64,000 nt of DNA from Monoplex corrugatus (GCA_030674185.1 CM060315.1:93613058-93677057), one strand, 5' to 3'; positions 11,622 through 23,284 are shown, counted from the first letter of the stretch. A program made the numbers and translations. The notes: generated by a model from the letters alone, not told the origin.

Positions 11622-11908
11622 AACCTACTTTTGTCTCTTCAAGTCGCTCTCAAACTCACCTTTCTCCCTGCATAAAATCCTGACCTCACTCAATCCCCTC
11701 TGCAGCTGTCTCCGCTGGGGGGAATCACATTGTAATATAATTGTATATAATATGCTCTCATAATGTCCATTGTTTTTTATCTTTCTCCATTTATGCCGTG
11801 TGTGTGGCGTGCGTGCGTACGTGTGTGTGGTGCGTGTTGTGTGTGTCGTTTCAGCACTTAATTTAATTTTATCAAGATTTTGCGCTTATAAATATGTAAT
11901 TATATTAT
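11622..11908 (+). mobile_element. 3'-end fragment of the L2/CR1-like LINE
   Basis: This piece carries the last coding motif (CAGCAACCTACTTTTGTCTC), the C-rich UTR stretch, a GT/GC microsatellite and the terminus AAGATTTTGCGCTTATAAAT. It matches 1310-1665 with many small deletions. It is the same family as copies 1 and 2. Confidence 0.82.
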
Positions 11909-11909
11909 T

Positions 11910-13430
11910 AAGCTTTGGGATACATCCATCTCCATCCTGCACACATGGCGAGCCAGCGCAGCTGCGTCGTCTGAGCAGTGTGTGCATGGTGGAGGCCGGC
12001 GCAACGAGACCCGGCGTTTGGTATTTCGTCGGCAAAGGCAGTACAGTGAAAACTGTTCAGCTTTCCCATCTTGTTTGACATATGTCCATGTTGACTGTCA
12101 TAAGTAAAGTGCTGATGATGCAGGTGTTGTACACTGCCATACAGTAAAGTGCTGATGATACAGGTGTTGTACACTGCCATACAGTAGTACTGATGATACA
12201 GGTGTTGTACACTGCCATACAGTAAAGTGCTGATGATGCAGGTGTTGTACACTGCCATCAGTAAAGTGCTGATGATACAGGTGTTGTACACTGCCATACA
12301 GTAAGTACTGATGATATAGGTGTTGTACACTGCCATACAGTAAAGTACTGATGATACAGGTGTTGTACACTGCCATACAGTAAAGTACTGATGATATAGG
12401 TGTTGTACACTGCCATACAGTAAAGTGCTGATGATACAGGTGTTGTACACTGCCATACAGTAAAGTACTGATGATACAGGCGTTGTACACTGCCATACAG
12501 TAAAGTGCTGATGATACAGGTGTTGTACACTGCCATACAGTAAAGTACTGATGATACAGGCGTTGTACACTGCCATACAGTAAAGTACTGATGATACAGG
12601 TGTTGTACACTGCCATACAGTAAAGTACTTGTGATACAGGTGTTGTACACTGCCATACAGTAAAGTACTGATGATACAGGTGTTGTACACTGCCATACAG
12701 TAAAGTGCTGATGATACAGGTGTTGTACACTGTCATACAGTAGAGTAATGATGATACAGGTGTTGTACACTGCCATACAGTAAAGTGCTGATGATACAGG
12801 TGTTGTACACTGCCATACAGTAAAGTACTGATGATACAGGTGTTGTACACTGCCATACAGTAAAGTACTGATGATACAGGTGTTGTACACCGCCATACAG
12901 TAAAGTACTGATGATACAGGCGTTGTACACCGCCATACAGTAAAGTGCTGATGATACAGGCGTTGTACACCGCCATACAGTAAAGTACTGATGATACAGG
13001 CGTTGTACACCGCCATACAGTAAAGTACTGATGATACAGGTGTTGTACACCGCCATACAGTAAAGTACTGATGATACAGGCGTTGTACACCGCCATACAG
13101 TAAAGTGCTGATGATACAGGCGTTGTACACCACCATCTCGGTCAGAGCTGTCAGCTTTGGGTTCTCCCAGATGGAAGCGGTAATTCATTCAGAGGCTGCC
13201 TCAGTCATGCCAATACGCTTGTTGATCTTGGCATTGAGGGACACATTGTTGCTGATGATGGACCCAAGGTATGTGAACTGGTGGACGACATCAAGTTGGC
13301 TGGTTGACTGGTGGTGATCCAACCATCTCTGGGATCTCTTTCTGTTCATCATGTTTCTGTTGGTTTTGCCTGCTGCTGTTGAGAGACATCTCTGTGTGGA
13401 GTGTTTTGTTGTGTAGTCCAGGTGTGACAA
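11910..13430 (-). mobile_element. Non-LTR retrotransposon RT fragment carrying an internal 40-bp array
   Basis: Minus strand, 13430 to 13137: HQFTYLGSIISNNVSLNAKI, a conserved late-RT motif, leading to KLTALTEMVVYNA. Minus strand, about 12100 to 11910: KLNSFH, AGLHHAHT and LRWLAMCAG, matching the next conserved LINE block ('RL..FH.RCLRRIL...RAGLPS...LRWLGHV.RM'). Between them the family has VYxACxxSTLLYGSE. Here that short coding segment has been amplified into about 26 tandem copies (12100-13135). The element is non-functional. Confidence 0.82.
12100..13135 (-). repeat. 40-bp minisatellite derived from LINE RT codons (about 26 copies)
   Basis: In the minus orientation the unit reads ATGGCGGTGTACAACGCCTG, then TATCATCAGTACTTTACTGT. 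It translates as VYNACIISTLLYG, the LINE motif of the parent element. Because 40 is not a multiple of three, successive units cycle through all three frames. All are stop-free, which creates three overlapping ORFs of 262-332 residues. Variant columns (tgt/cgt, gtg/gta, act/acc) are spatially clustered: the C-type units lie near 12880-13135, next to the parent. Confidence 0.94.
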
Positions 13431-13564
13431 TGGTCAGTCAGTGTCAGTACAGTGATGGAACTGATAGTCCAGGTGTGACAATGGTCAGTCAGTGTGAGTA
13501 CAGTGATGATACTGATAGTCCTGGTGTGGAGTTCCCTAGGGATGTGTGATGTTTTAGAAAGGGT

Positions 13565-14112
13565 TTGGAGTTTGAGACGCGTTCATTGCACTTGGACAGT
13601 TCCATATGTGCATCTCCTGAATATGTCAGCAGTTATCAGGCGGACATCCCTAACCTGTGCAAAACCCTGTGGTGTGCTAGGTCTTGAAATGGGGAGGGGG
13701 AAAGGGTGGTGAAACACAAAGCTGACACCACCACAATGGTCAGGGGTGTGAACTGCTGAAAAAGAAAACACAGGTACCTAGGGTGATCCAGAGCCACGCT
13801 GCCCCACAACATTTTTCTAGTGGGATTAAAATCTATGCAATCTGTCACTTTCTCAGGCATCAAGTCAGATATTCAGAGTGTTTCAAATTGATGTTCTCTG
13901 CACTTGTTCATGTAGACATGTGCACTTGGTAAACCATCAGTTACGCTCATTGTACTTACTGTACTTGGAAAACAAGTTGGCAGTTTGAGAACTTTGCTCC
14001 TCAGGTTTCATTTTTATGAAGGAAAGGCCCCATGTAATGCTAAGAAATTCCGCCACCCCTGATGATGGAAACATTAAGATGGACAGAGGACAAGCCAGGT
14101 GTGGGTGTTGCA
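13565..14112 (-). mobile_element. SINE copy, interrupted (same family as 4060-9862)
   Basis: 13565-13745 matches the left half of the family (GGACAGTTCCATATGTGC, then AAAGCTGACACCACCACAAT). The sequence is then unrelated until 14050-14085, where GATGATGGAAACATTAAGAT resumes. About 300 bp is therefore inserted or rearranged inside it. The intervening 13750-14040 shows no recognised motif. Confidence 0.55.
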
Positions 14113-14144
14113 GGCGTCTATGGGTGTGTTAAAGAAACCCACTG

Positions 14145-14235
14145 ACCTGCATAATCAGCCCTTTCAGCTCGCATGATCAGGGGGCAGTGCTGAGAACACG
14201 AAGGTCATGGGTTCAACGTCGTATGTGTGCTGTAT
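14145..14235 (+). mobile_element. Possible second tRNA-like SINE head
   Basis: CAGCTCGCATGATCAGG lies upstream of GTCATGGGTTCAACGTC, which resembles a Pol III box B (GGTTCAANNC) about 45 bases downstream. Box A is poor. This is weak evidence, from position and motif only. Confidence 0.3.
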
Positions 14236-14374
14236 GATTTTCAGGAATAAAAGTTGGTAGTTTTTCCACAGCATTTGACTTTCGGACTCTGGTCTGGATT
14301 TTTATACGTTTAACTGTTTGAGTGATGATGTTCCCAATGATCAAACTTGTGTAGTTTAGTGAAGTTGTTGGCCG

Positions 14375-17300
14375 TTGATTGTGAGGTGTAGTTTGTTAGT
14401 GTTGATGTTTGTGATATAAGCCCTGTGTTGTTGGTGCTGTGAGGTGTAGTTTGTTAGTGTTGATGTTTGTGATATAAAGCCCTGTGTTGTTGGTGCTGTG
14501 AGGTGTAGTTTGTTAGTGTTGATGTTTGTGTGATATAAGTCCTGTGTTGTTGGTGCTGTGAGGTGTAGTTTGTTAGTGTTGATCTTTGTGTGATATAAGT
14601 CCTGTGTTGTTGGTGCTGTGAGGTGTAGTTTGTTAGTGTTGATCTTTGTGTGATATAAGCCCTGTGTTGTTGGTGCTGTGAGGTGTAGTTTGTTAGTGTT
14701 GATGTTTGTGATATAAAGCCCTGTGTTGTTGGTGCTGTGAGGTGTAGTTTGTTAGTGTTGATGTTTGTGTGATATAAGTCCTGTGTTGTTGGTGCTGTGA
14801 GGTGTAGTTTGTTAGTGTTGATGTTTGTGATATAAAGCCCTGTGTTGTTGGTTCTGTGAGGTGTAGTTTGTTAGTGTTGATGTTTGTGATATAAAGCCCT
14901 GTGTTGTTGGTGCTGTGAGGTGTAGTTTGTTAGTGTTGATGTTTGTGTGATATAAGCCCTGTGTTGTTGGTGCTGTGAGGTGTAGTTTGTTAGTGTTGAT
15001 GTTGTGTGATATAAAGTCCTGTGTTGTTGGTGCTGTGAGGTGTAGTTTTGTTAGTGTTGATGTTTGTGTGATATAAGCCCTGTGTTGTTGTGCTGTGAGG
15101 TGTAGTTTGTTAGTGTTGATGTTTGTGTGATATAAGCCCTGTGTTGTTAGTGCTGTGGGTGTAGTTTGTTAGTGTTGATGTTTGTGATATAAGTCCTGTG
15201 TTGTTGGTGCTGTGAGGTGTAGTTTGTTAGTGTTGATGTTTGTGTGATATAAGCCCTGTGTTGTTGGTGCTGTGAGGTGTAGTTTGTTATGTTGATGTTT
15301 GTGTGATATAAGCCCTGTGTTGTTTGGTGCTGTGAGGTGTAGTTTGTTAGTGTTGATGCTTTGTGTGATATAAGCCCTGTGTTGTTGGTGCTGTGAGGTG
15401 TAGTTTGTTAGTGTTGATGTTTGTGTGATATAAGCCCTGTGTTGTTGTGCTGTGAGGTGTAGTTTGTTAGTGTTGATGTTTGTGTGATATAAGCCCTGTG
15501 TTGTTGGTGCTGTGAGGTGTAGTTTGTTAGTGTTGATCTTTGTGTGATATAAGCCCTGTGTTGTTGGTGCTGTGGGTGTAGTATTGTTAGTGATTGATTT
15601 TGTGTGATATAAGCCCTGTGTTGTTGGTGCTGTGAGGTGTAGTTTGTTAGTGTTGATCTTTGTGTGATATAAGCCCTGTGTTGTTGGTGCTGTGAGGTGT
15701 GAGTTTGTTAGTGTTGATGTTTGTGATATAAAGCCCTGTGTTGTTGGTGCTGTGAGTGTAGTTTGTTAGTGTTGATCTTTGTGTGATATAAGCCCTGTGT
15801 TGTTGGTGCTGTGAGGTGTAGTTTGTTAGTGTTGACTTTGTGTGATATAAGCCCTGTGTTGTTGGTGCTGTGAGGTGTAGTTTGTTAGTGTTGATCTTTG
15901 TTGATATAAGCCCTGTGTTGTTGGTGCTGTGAGGTGTAGTTTGTTAGTGTTGATTTTTGTGATATAAGCCCTGTGTTGTTGGTGCTGTGAGGTGTAGTTT
16001 GTTAGTGTTGATCTATTGTGTGATATAAGCCCTGTGTTGTTGGTGCTGTGAGGTGTAGTTTGTTAGTGTTGATCTTGTGTGATATAAGCCCTGTGTTGTT
16101 GGTGCTGTGAGGTGTAGTTTGTTAGTGTTGATCTTTGTGTGATATAAGCCCTGTGTTGTTGGTGCTGTGAGGTGTAGTTTGTTAGTGTTGATCTTTGTGT
16201 GATATAAGCCCTGTGTTGTTGGTGCTGTGAGGTGTAGTTTGTTAGTGTTTGATTTTTGGGTGATATAAGCCCTGTGTTGTTGGTGCTGTGAGGTGTAGTT
16301 TGTTAGTGTTGATCTTTGTGTGATAATAAGCCCTGTGTTGTTGGTGCTGTGAGGTGTATTTGTTAGTGTTGATCTTTGTGTATATAAGCCCTGTGTTGTT
16401 GGTGCTGTGAGGTGTAGTTTTGTTAGTGTTGATCTTTGTGTGATAAAGCCCTGTGTATGTTGGTGCTGTGAGGTGTAGTTTGTTAGTGTTGATCTTTGTG
16501 TGATATAAGCCCTGTGTTGTTGGTGCTGTGGGTGTAGTTTGTTAGTGTTGATCTTTGTGTGATATAAGCCCTGTGTTGGTGCTGTGAGGTGTAGTTTGTT
16601 GGTGCTGTGAGGTGTAGTTTGTTAGTGTTGATCTTTGTGTGATATAAGCCCTGTGTTGTTAGGTGGCTGTGAGGTGTAGTTTGTTAGTGTTGATTTTGTG
16701 TGATATAAGCCCTGTGTTGTTGGTGCTGTGAGGTGTAGTTTGTTAGTGTTGATCTTTGTGTGATATAAGCCCTGTGTTGTTGGTGCTGTGAGGTGTAGTT
16801 TGTTAGTGTTGATCTTTGTGATATAAGCCCTGTGTTGTTGGTGCTGTGAGGTGTAGTTTGTTAGTGTTTGATCTTGTGTGATATAAGCCCTGTGTTGTTG
16901 GTGCTGTGAGGTGTAGTTTGTTAGTGTTGATCTTTGTGTGATATAAGCCCTGTGTTGTTGGTGCTGTGAGGTGTAGTTTGTTAGTGTTGATCTTTGTGGA
17001 TATAAGCCCTGTGTTGTTGGTGCTGTGAGGTGTAGTTTGTTAGTGTTGATCTTTGTGTGATATAAGCCCTGTGTTGTTGGTGCTGTGAGGTGTAGTTTGT
17101 TAGTGTTGATGTTGTGTGATATAAGCCCTGTGTTGTTGGTGCTGTGGGTGTAGTTTGTTAGTGTTGATCGTTTGTGTGATATAAGCCCTGTGTTGTTTGG
17201 TGCTGTGAGGTGTAGTTTGTTAGTGTTGATGTTTGTGTGATATAAGCCCTGTGTTGTTGGTGCTGTGAGGTGTAGTTTTGTTAGTGTTGATCTTTGTGTG

Positions 17301-17835
17301 ATATAAGCCCTGTGTTGTTGGTGCTGTGAGGTGTAGTTTGTTAGTGTTGATGTTGTGTGATATAAGCCCTGTTGTTTGGTGCTGTGAGGTGTAGTTTTTG
17401 TTAGTGTTGATTTTTGTGTGATTATAAGCCCTGTGTTGTTGGTGCTGTGGGTGTAGTTTTGTTAGTGTTGATTTTGTGTGATATAAGCCTGTGTTGTTGG
17501 TGCTGTGAGTGTAGTTTGTTAGTGTTGATGTTTGTGTTGATATAAGCCTGTGTTGTTGGTGCTGTGGGTGTATTGTGTTAGTGTTTGTTTGTGTGATATA
17601 AGCCCTTGGTGTTGTTGGTGTGTGGAGTGTGATTTGTTAGTGTTGATTTGTGTATTAAGCCCTGTGTTGTTTGGTGTGCTGTGATGGTGTAGTTTGTGTA
17701 GTGTATTGATGTTTGGTGTGATATAAGCCCTGGTTGTTGTATGGTGTGTTGGGTGTAGTTTGGTAGTTGTATGTATGTTGTTGGTGTATATGTGTTGTTG
17801 GTGTGTAGGTGTGTTGTTAGTGTTGTATTGTGTGT
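14375..17835 (+). repeat. 60-bp minisatellite array (about 57 copies)
   Basis: The unit contains GGTGCTGTGAGGTGTAGTTT, then GTTAGTGTTGATCTTTGTGT, then GATATAAGCCCTGTGTTGTT. Left copies carry GATGTTTGTG and AAAGCCC or AAGTCC variants. The middle is homogeneous for GATCTTTG. The right end (about 17400-17835) decays into irregular T/G insertions before turning into the GT-rich array. Scattered single-base indels are frequent from 15000 on. Confidence 0.95.
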
Positions 17836-18612
17836 TATAGTGCCCGTGTTTTGGTGCTGAATTGTTGTAATGTTAATTGTTTGCTTGTGTAATGTGTGTT
17901 GTGTGTGTGTGTGTTTGGTGTGTGTATTGTGTGTTGGTGTGTGTATTGTGTGTTTGGTGTGTGTATTGTGTGTTTGGTGTGTGTATTGTGTGTTGGTGTG
18001 TGTATTGTGTGTTGGTGTGTGTATTGTGTGTTGGTGTGTGTTTGTGTGTTGGTGTGTGTATTGTGTGTTTGGGTGTGTGTATGTGTGTTGGTGTGTGTTT
18101 GTGTGTTGGTGTGTGTATTGTGTGTTGGTGTGTGTATTGTGTTGGTGTGTGTTGTGTGTTGGTGTGTGTATTGTGTGTTGGTGTGTGTATTGTGTGTTTG
18201 GTGTGTGTATTGTGTGTTGGTGTGTGTATTGTGTGTTGGTGTGTGTATTGTGTGTTGGTGTGTGTTGTGTGTTGGTGTGGTTGTGTGTTGGTGTGGTTGG
18301 TGTTGGTGTGTATTGTGTGTTGGTGTGTGTATTGTGTGTTGGTGTGTGTATTGTGTGTGTATGTGTGTTGGTGTGTGTATTGTGGTTGGTGTGTGTATTG
18401 TGTGTTGGTGTGTGTATTGTGTTGGTGTGTGTATGTGTTGGTGTGTGTATTGTGTGTTGGTGTGTGTATTGTGTTGTGTGTGTTTGTGTGTTGGTGTGTG
18501 TATTGTGTGTTGGTGTGTGTATTGTGTTGGTGTGTGTATTGTGTTGGTGTGTGTATTGTGTGTTTGGTGGTGTGTATTGTGTGTTGGTGTGTGTATTGTG
18601 TGTGTATTCACA
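17836..18612 (+). repeat. 19-bp GT-rich minisatellite (GTGTTGGTGTGTGTATTGT)
   Basis: About 40 copies of GTGTTGGTGTGTGTATTGT with deletions and short (TG)n variants. All six frames show long cysteine/valine-rich or threonine/histidine-rich ORFs, which are artefacts. The repeat probably arose from the degenerate GTGTTG-rich edge of the adjacent 60-bp array. Confidence 0.92.
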
Positions 18613-18615
18613 TTG

Positions 18616-18930
18616 GACAAGTTGTAGTCACAAACCAATGATTGATACGGTTTACAATTTGCTTGGGAATCTCAGGAGTTTGGAAACAAATATGCATTTT
18701 GTCTGTATAATATATTTCTCTATTCCAAATTTGTTTTTAAAAGTTTGGAAGACAGCTTCGAAAACCAGTGGTATAGTGCATGGTAAATGCGTATTAAAAG
18801 TCCATGATGACTGGTTGAAGTTTAGTCCACAAAAATATTGTGTCGTTTAAATCAGTGTTCTCTTTTGTGATTTCATTTCTGGAAGAAAAAAAAGTTAAGA
18901 TTAGCAGAAAAATGTTACTCACTCCAGACT
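18616..18930 (+). mobile_element. LINE 3'-region fragment (shared with 23285-23530)
   Basis: 18797-18915 (CCATGATGACTGGTTGAAGT through TTTCATTTCTGGAAG) aligns by eye with 23410-23505, the same text with substitutions. That makes it a dispersed repeat. In translation it resembles the C-terminal region of Jockey-type non-LTR ORFs, but no catalytic motif is present. Family uncertain. Confidence 0.45.
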
Positions 18931-18954
18931 ATTATCAGCAAGTGTGGAAGACGG

Positions 18955-21130
18955 TAGTCATTATCGTCATCAAGTGCCTTGCCACATGGCGTTGGCGATC
19001 ATGGCCCTCCATATGTATCTGTCCCTTGTTGCCACAAGCACATCTTCCACCCTCTGTCCTCAGCCAACCTGCAAGTCTATCCAGTATTTTCTCCGTGGGT
19101 CTACCAGGTACTCTTTCCCTCCAGCTTTCCTGTTGTGACCAGGTGCTCTAATTCCCCTTTCCTCATAAAATGGCCTATAAATGTTGCCTGTCTTTTCCTA
19201 ATCTTCCTTATGAATGATTTTGTGTCTGCCTCCATCAAGACTGTCTCGTTTATTTTTTTTTGCTGTCCATGGAACTCTCAACATTCTTCTTAGAAACCAC
19301 ATCTCGGCTGCCTCTGTCTTGTTCTGGCTTTGCTTGTTGATTGTCCACATGCCTCACAACCGCATAACATTATCGGTTCTATATGTGATGGTGTGGTGGT
19401 AAGAGAAGGTGAAGACAGGAGGCAGAAGAGCAGAAGAGCGCAGATGGTAAGGCAGCCTGACAAAGAAGACCCAGGGAAGGCAGAGCTGGTGTTTCTCTCT
19501 TTATTCCGTCCCAACCGTTCACGACCAGACCAGAGGAGAAAGGCATACATGGCACTTTTTCTTGTTTTGTATACATGGCACTCACACTCATCTGCTTATA
19601 TTCTCGGCATGTGAACCGCAATGACGGCACCGTGAGCCCGCAGGCAAATCGACTCTTTGAGGCCCCATAGGGGCCAAATTTGTGTTTCTTCGTGCAAGCT
19701 CAGTGGGGTTTATCTTGCAGTCCACCAAACAAATATCATCATATTATACATCAGAAAATTGTACACAGCACACAGATTGTTGTGGTCTACATCATTTTGC
19801 ATAATATTCATTTAGATCAAAACTATGAGTGACTTAAGTCAATGTTTACACTTTGCTGAAAGGGATTTTAGCCGTATTTTTAGGTATTTAATCAATCAAT
19901 ATTAATCCATGAAAAATATCAAACAAATGAGTAAATACACGATAACCGGTAAGTTTATGTGGACATACTTTGAATAGGTAAATCAACCTCTCAGTGCAGA
20001 AATTGATCAGTGAACAGGCAATAGAAAACACAAATGATCCTAGTTTGGACACGCACAGCTCGACCACAGCACAGAATGCCAGAATTTCTTCTAATATCTT
20101 ACTGCTTAGCAATATTTTATTGCAGTATCAGTTCTGTTTATAAAAGGAGCAAAAATGTAAATGTAATTATGTATTCCAAGTCAGATTTTAAACATTAAGA
20201 ATTCGATTCTACATCCCGGCAAGATGGCGTTCATTTTGGCGGTTTGCCGCACTTTGACTTGGCCTGAACTTTCTTTGATGCAAGCTTAATATCTAATGAT
20301 TAAAGGTGTGATGGGGTTCAAATGAAAGATTAGAATACCAACATTCAAATCGTGATCTTAAAATTTCCACAATTCATTTCATTATTTTACAAATTTCCGA
20401 TTATCGTCACAGCTCACTGGTCAGAAATTTGAGTAGTACCGAACGATGGAACAGCAAAATTTTTGATTTCAGGAAAACAAGGGGAAATTTCACCTCGAGG
20501 ACATTTCCCATAAGAATTACATACTTTTCAGCTAAACTGGAATGCACAAGTTACTCATTTCTTAGCTTTTAAGGGTTTAAGTAATAGAATTGCCTAATAT
20601 TTTTGAGAATCGCTGAACCAGGGGAGGTAACTGTACTCAAGATCGTTTGAAAAGAAAAGGCGTCTGCTACACGCCATTGGGTGTGCACGGCTACATATGT
20701 AACATTCAAGAACTCTCTTCCTGATGTTAATTGATAGGAATTTGTTGGTATGAATGCTTTTCATCTTCTTGAATGCTGTTTTGGCATGGCCGATTCTGCT
20801 GGCTATTTCTGATGTGCATCTGCCGTCTGGTGAGATGATCGTTCCCAGATATTTATTTGAACTTATCAACCTGTCTCAAGGTTGTGCCATTTGCTGTTAA
20901 TTTGCATGAGGGATTTCTTGTTTTTTTTACTGATCACCATGACTTAGTCTTCTTACTATTTAGCTCCAACCCTTTATTTTTGTTTTATATTTCTAGTATA
21001 TTCACAAGGTTTTGTAGGTCCCTTTCATTTTCTGCAATTAGCTCGGTGTCATCTGCGTAACAAATGTTGTTTATCATTTTTCCTCCAACCATTAATCCAG
21101 GGCACTCCTCCAGATTTCTCATGTTTTCTT
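18955..21130 (-). mobile_element. Non-LTR retrotransposon (RT half and C-terminus) split by a 1.3-kb insertion
   Basis: Minus strand, 21130 to about 20690: ICYADDTELIAENERDLQ (catalytic YADD), then KYLGTIISPDGRCTSEIASR, IRKRVLECYI. Minus strand, about 19395 to 18955: CGCEAC (family LLYGCEAW), MWFLRRMLRVPWTAKKINE, KRQATFIGHFMRK and LEHLVTTGKLEGK. These are consecutive blocks of one ORF type. They are separated by unrelated DNA at about 19395-20690, inserted between the conserved 'CYI.S' and 'LLYGCEAW' codons. Frameshifts and stops show it is dead. Confidence 0.75.
19395..20690. other. Unidentified insert within LINE
   Basis: This is AT-rich single-copy DNA with no long ORF, no RT motif and no tandem structure. 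It interrupts the LINE at 18955-21130. No clear terminal inverted repeats were found by eye, though both junctions carry ATATGT-like sequence (TCTATATGTGAT on the left, CTACATATGTAA on the right) that might be a degraded target-site duplication. Confidence 0.4.
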
Positions 21131-22604
21131 AAAGCCAATAGTACATGCATAATATAGTGAATTTTTTAGAATAAATGTGGAATGGAGAAAATAAAACACA
21201 GTTACCAGGCAGCGATCGCGCTAGATTTTTTCCCAGCCGGTACTAGCTACGGCAATTATAACATGTCAAAAATGCAACCGGTACAGACAACAACAAAAAT
21301 CAGTAGGCTTGTTCTATCAATTTTAATTGCCCTTCCTATAACAGCGCAGCAGTCCCAGGCTATGGTTTTTGTCACACAGCAAGTGAGATTGTAGATCATC
21401 ATCACTTTTACATTTCTGAGAAGGCCGACTAAAAAAAAGAAAATAACGAGCGTTGTTTTGATTCAGCCATTTTGGAACACACAATTGACAATAGCCTATA
21501 ACAGAAAAAACTTCAGCGACTTCACACGGGTCCAACCTTCATGATTGGGAGCGGAGCGAACAAAAAAGTATGCGAAGTTTGGCGCAAATAGAAGTATAGT
21601 GAGGCCGCAAGTCATTCTGCACAGCAACCCGGAGGCTCTAAACCTTCCTGCTTGGCTGCTGTGCAGGCCTCAATGTCTCCATTAGGCTTGTCCCCGGCAG
21701 TGATCGGCCCTGTGGTGCCCTCCTCAGTGAAGGGACGCAGGGCAGCCATCTGCAATACCATCAGCCAGTCGGGTAGTCCTTCATTCGTCGACAACCCTGT
21801 CCTGCTGGATATTGTCCGTAGGGCTTCCCTTTCGGAAGCCTGACCCCCCCCCCCCCCCCAGCCGGGGATCTCCTTCTCGTCCTCTCCTCCCTGGGACTTT
21901 CACCTTAACGAGCCCATCAGGGAGTGTTCTCCCAACTTCCTCTCATTTCGGACGGCCTTTCTACTCACTCTAGCGTCGGGGAGGCACTGTAGCGAAGTGC
22001 ACGCTCTTGGCGGACTCCCCGGGGATGTTGCTTTTGAACCGGAGGGGTCAATGTCTCTCCGCCTACTCCCGGACTTCTTGGCCAAGAACCAGTCGCCAGG
22101 TTCTCCTACTCCGTCTATCTCCATTCATCCCCTGACGTCTATCCTTACTCCGGATGACGAAATCTTCTCGCCAGAAGCAGCACCACCTGTTTCTCTCTTA
22201 CAACAAAAGTTATAAGAAGGCCATTAGCCACGCATCCACCTCTCGATGGCTGTGAACAGTCATCAAGGATGCGTATGCCAGGCCGGGCTCAGATTCGGCT
22301 GTCTTTTCCCTGAGGCCCCATGAGATTACAGCATGGGCCTTGTCACTGGCGTTCACTCAGTGCCAGTGTCCTGGACGCCACGCATTGGCGTTCTCCGGGC
22401 ACGTTCATTCCATCCTACCGGCGCGATGTCTACCGTCTGCGCGACGATGGATCTAGGGGTATCGCTTCCACTGTGGTGGCTCAACACCCCATCTCTGCTG
22501 CATGCCCTGACTTGTCTCATTCCTCCAGGCGTTAACCAGGTAAGCCCTCCTTCCGGGTAGTGCTATTCTGCATCAGTGAGCCACGGTACAGTATGTGTAA
22601 TTAA

Positions 22605-22660
22605 AAGGAAATTTTCCTTCTAAAATTACGTTTAATCTAACATACTTACCGTGGCTCACG
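22605..22660 (+). repeat. Inverted repeat arm 1 (perfect, 55 bp)
   Basis: Contains AAATTACGTTTAATCTAACA and CTTACCGTGGCTCACGCA. It is the reverse complement of 22845-22899 with a spacer of about 185 bp. A third, partial copy (CATCAGTGAGCCACGGTA) lies just upstream at 22571-22588. Because the arms are identical in a neighbourhood of decayed elements, the insertion or duplication is recent. Confidence 0.9.
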
Positions 22661-22844
22661 CAGAGTCCCTCCCGTCCTCCCCGCCTTCCTGGTTCCTTCC
22701 ATTCACAGTCAGGGTCTAGGTCTCCTCGAAAAGAGGAAGAGCACATGCGCATGCGCAAGACATGGATACTCTCAGAGTTATGGTCCCTTCGGACTTTATT
22801 GTTTATGAGGCAGAAATGGCAAATCGCTGCCGCTTATTGCATCA

Positions 22845-22899
22845 GTGAGCCACGGTAAGTATGTTAGATTAAACGTAATTTTAGAAGGAAAATTTCCTT
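22845..22899 (-). repeat. Inverted repeat arm 2 (perfect, 55 bp)
   Basis: GTGAGCCACGGTAAGTATGT through AGGAAAATTTCCTT, the mirror of arm 1. The two arms could form a long hairpin with the 185-bp GC-rich spacer, which contains CTCCCGTCC and CATGCGCATGCGCA palindromes. Confidence 0.9.
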
Positions 22900-22905
22900 T
22901 GGGCG

Positions 22906-23284
22906 AGACTGACCAGATGCCGTTTCAGATTACCGCGAGAGGAAAGGGGACTAGGCCTACGGGAAGGAGGGAGGCTGGGGAAAGGGGGGAGGATGGGGAT
23001 GGGATGGGCACTAGCCGCGCTAATAGAAAGGGAGAAGGAGGGGAACAAACTGGTAGACTACCGGAAACTGGTTGAGTGATTCATGTCACTATGCGGAACA
23101 TGGGACTAGGCCGGGAGAAAAAAGGTCAATGAAGCAACCGGTACAATGAATTTTTTTTCGGTTTTGTGTAAGGACAGGTTAAATCACAGTCGGTATTCAG
23201 TGTTTTGAATCGGTAAAATACGGACTGTAGTCGGTTACCGCGGTTGCTGCCAGGTATATATGTTTTTTTTTAATTAAATTTGGG
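22906..23284. other. Unassigned intronic sequence
   Basis: A purine-rich G/A stretch (GGAAAGGGGGGAGGATGG) is followed by AT-rich sequence. I see no ORF, repeat structure or motif I can assign. Confidence 0.4.

Larger units (their letters stand above)
21605..22905 (+). mobile_element. DIRS-like retrotransposon remnant with inverted terminal repeat
   Basis: 21995-22530 translates, with frame changes, to HALGGLPGDVAFEPEGSMSL, RLLPDFLAKNQSPG, then HEITAWALSLAF and ATHWRSPGTFIPSYRRDVY, then RLRDDGSRGI and STVVAQH. This is the C-terminal end of a DIRS-family tyrosine recombinase (conserved H..R, W/H and Y region: 'W.SP.TFI..YLRDV'). It is followed at 22605-22660 by an arm that is the perfect reverse complement of 22845-22899, matching the inverted or split terminal repeats of DIRS elements. 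Multiple frameshifts; not functional. Confidence 0.72.

Noticed and set aside
11908..13188. Three overlapping ORFs of 262-332 residues in different frames
   Set aside because: A 40-bp repeat open in all frames. The underlying sequence is a fragment of a LINE ORF.
17835..18850. Cysteine/valine-rich ORFs that look like secreted Cys-rich proteins
   Set aside because: GTGTTGGTGTGTGTATTGT repeat. Composition artefact.
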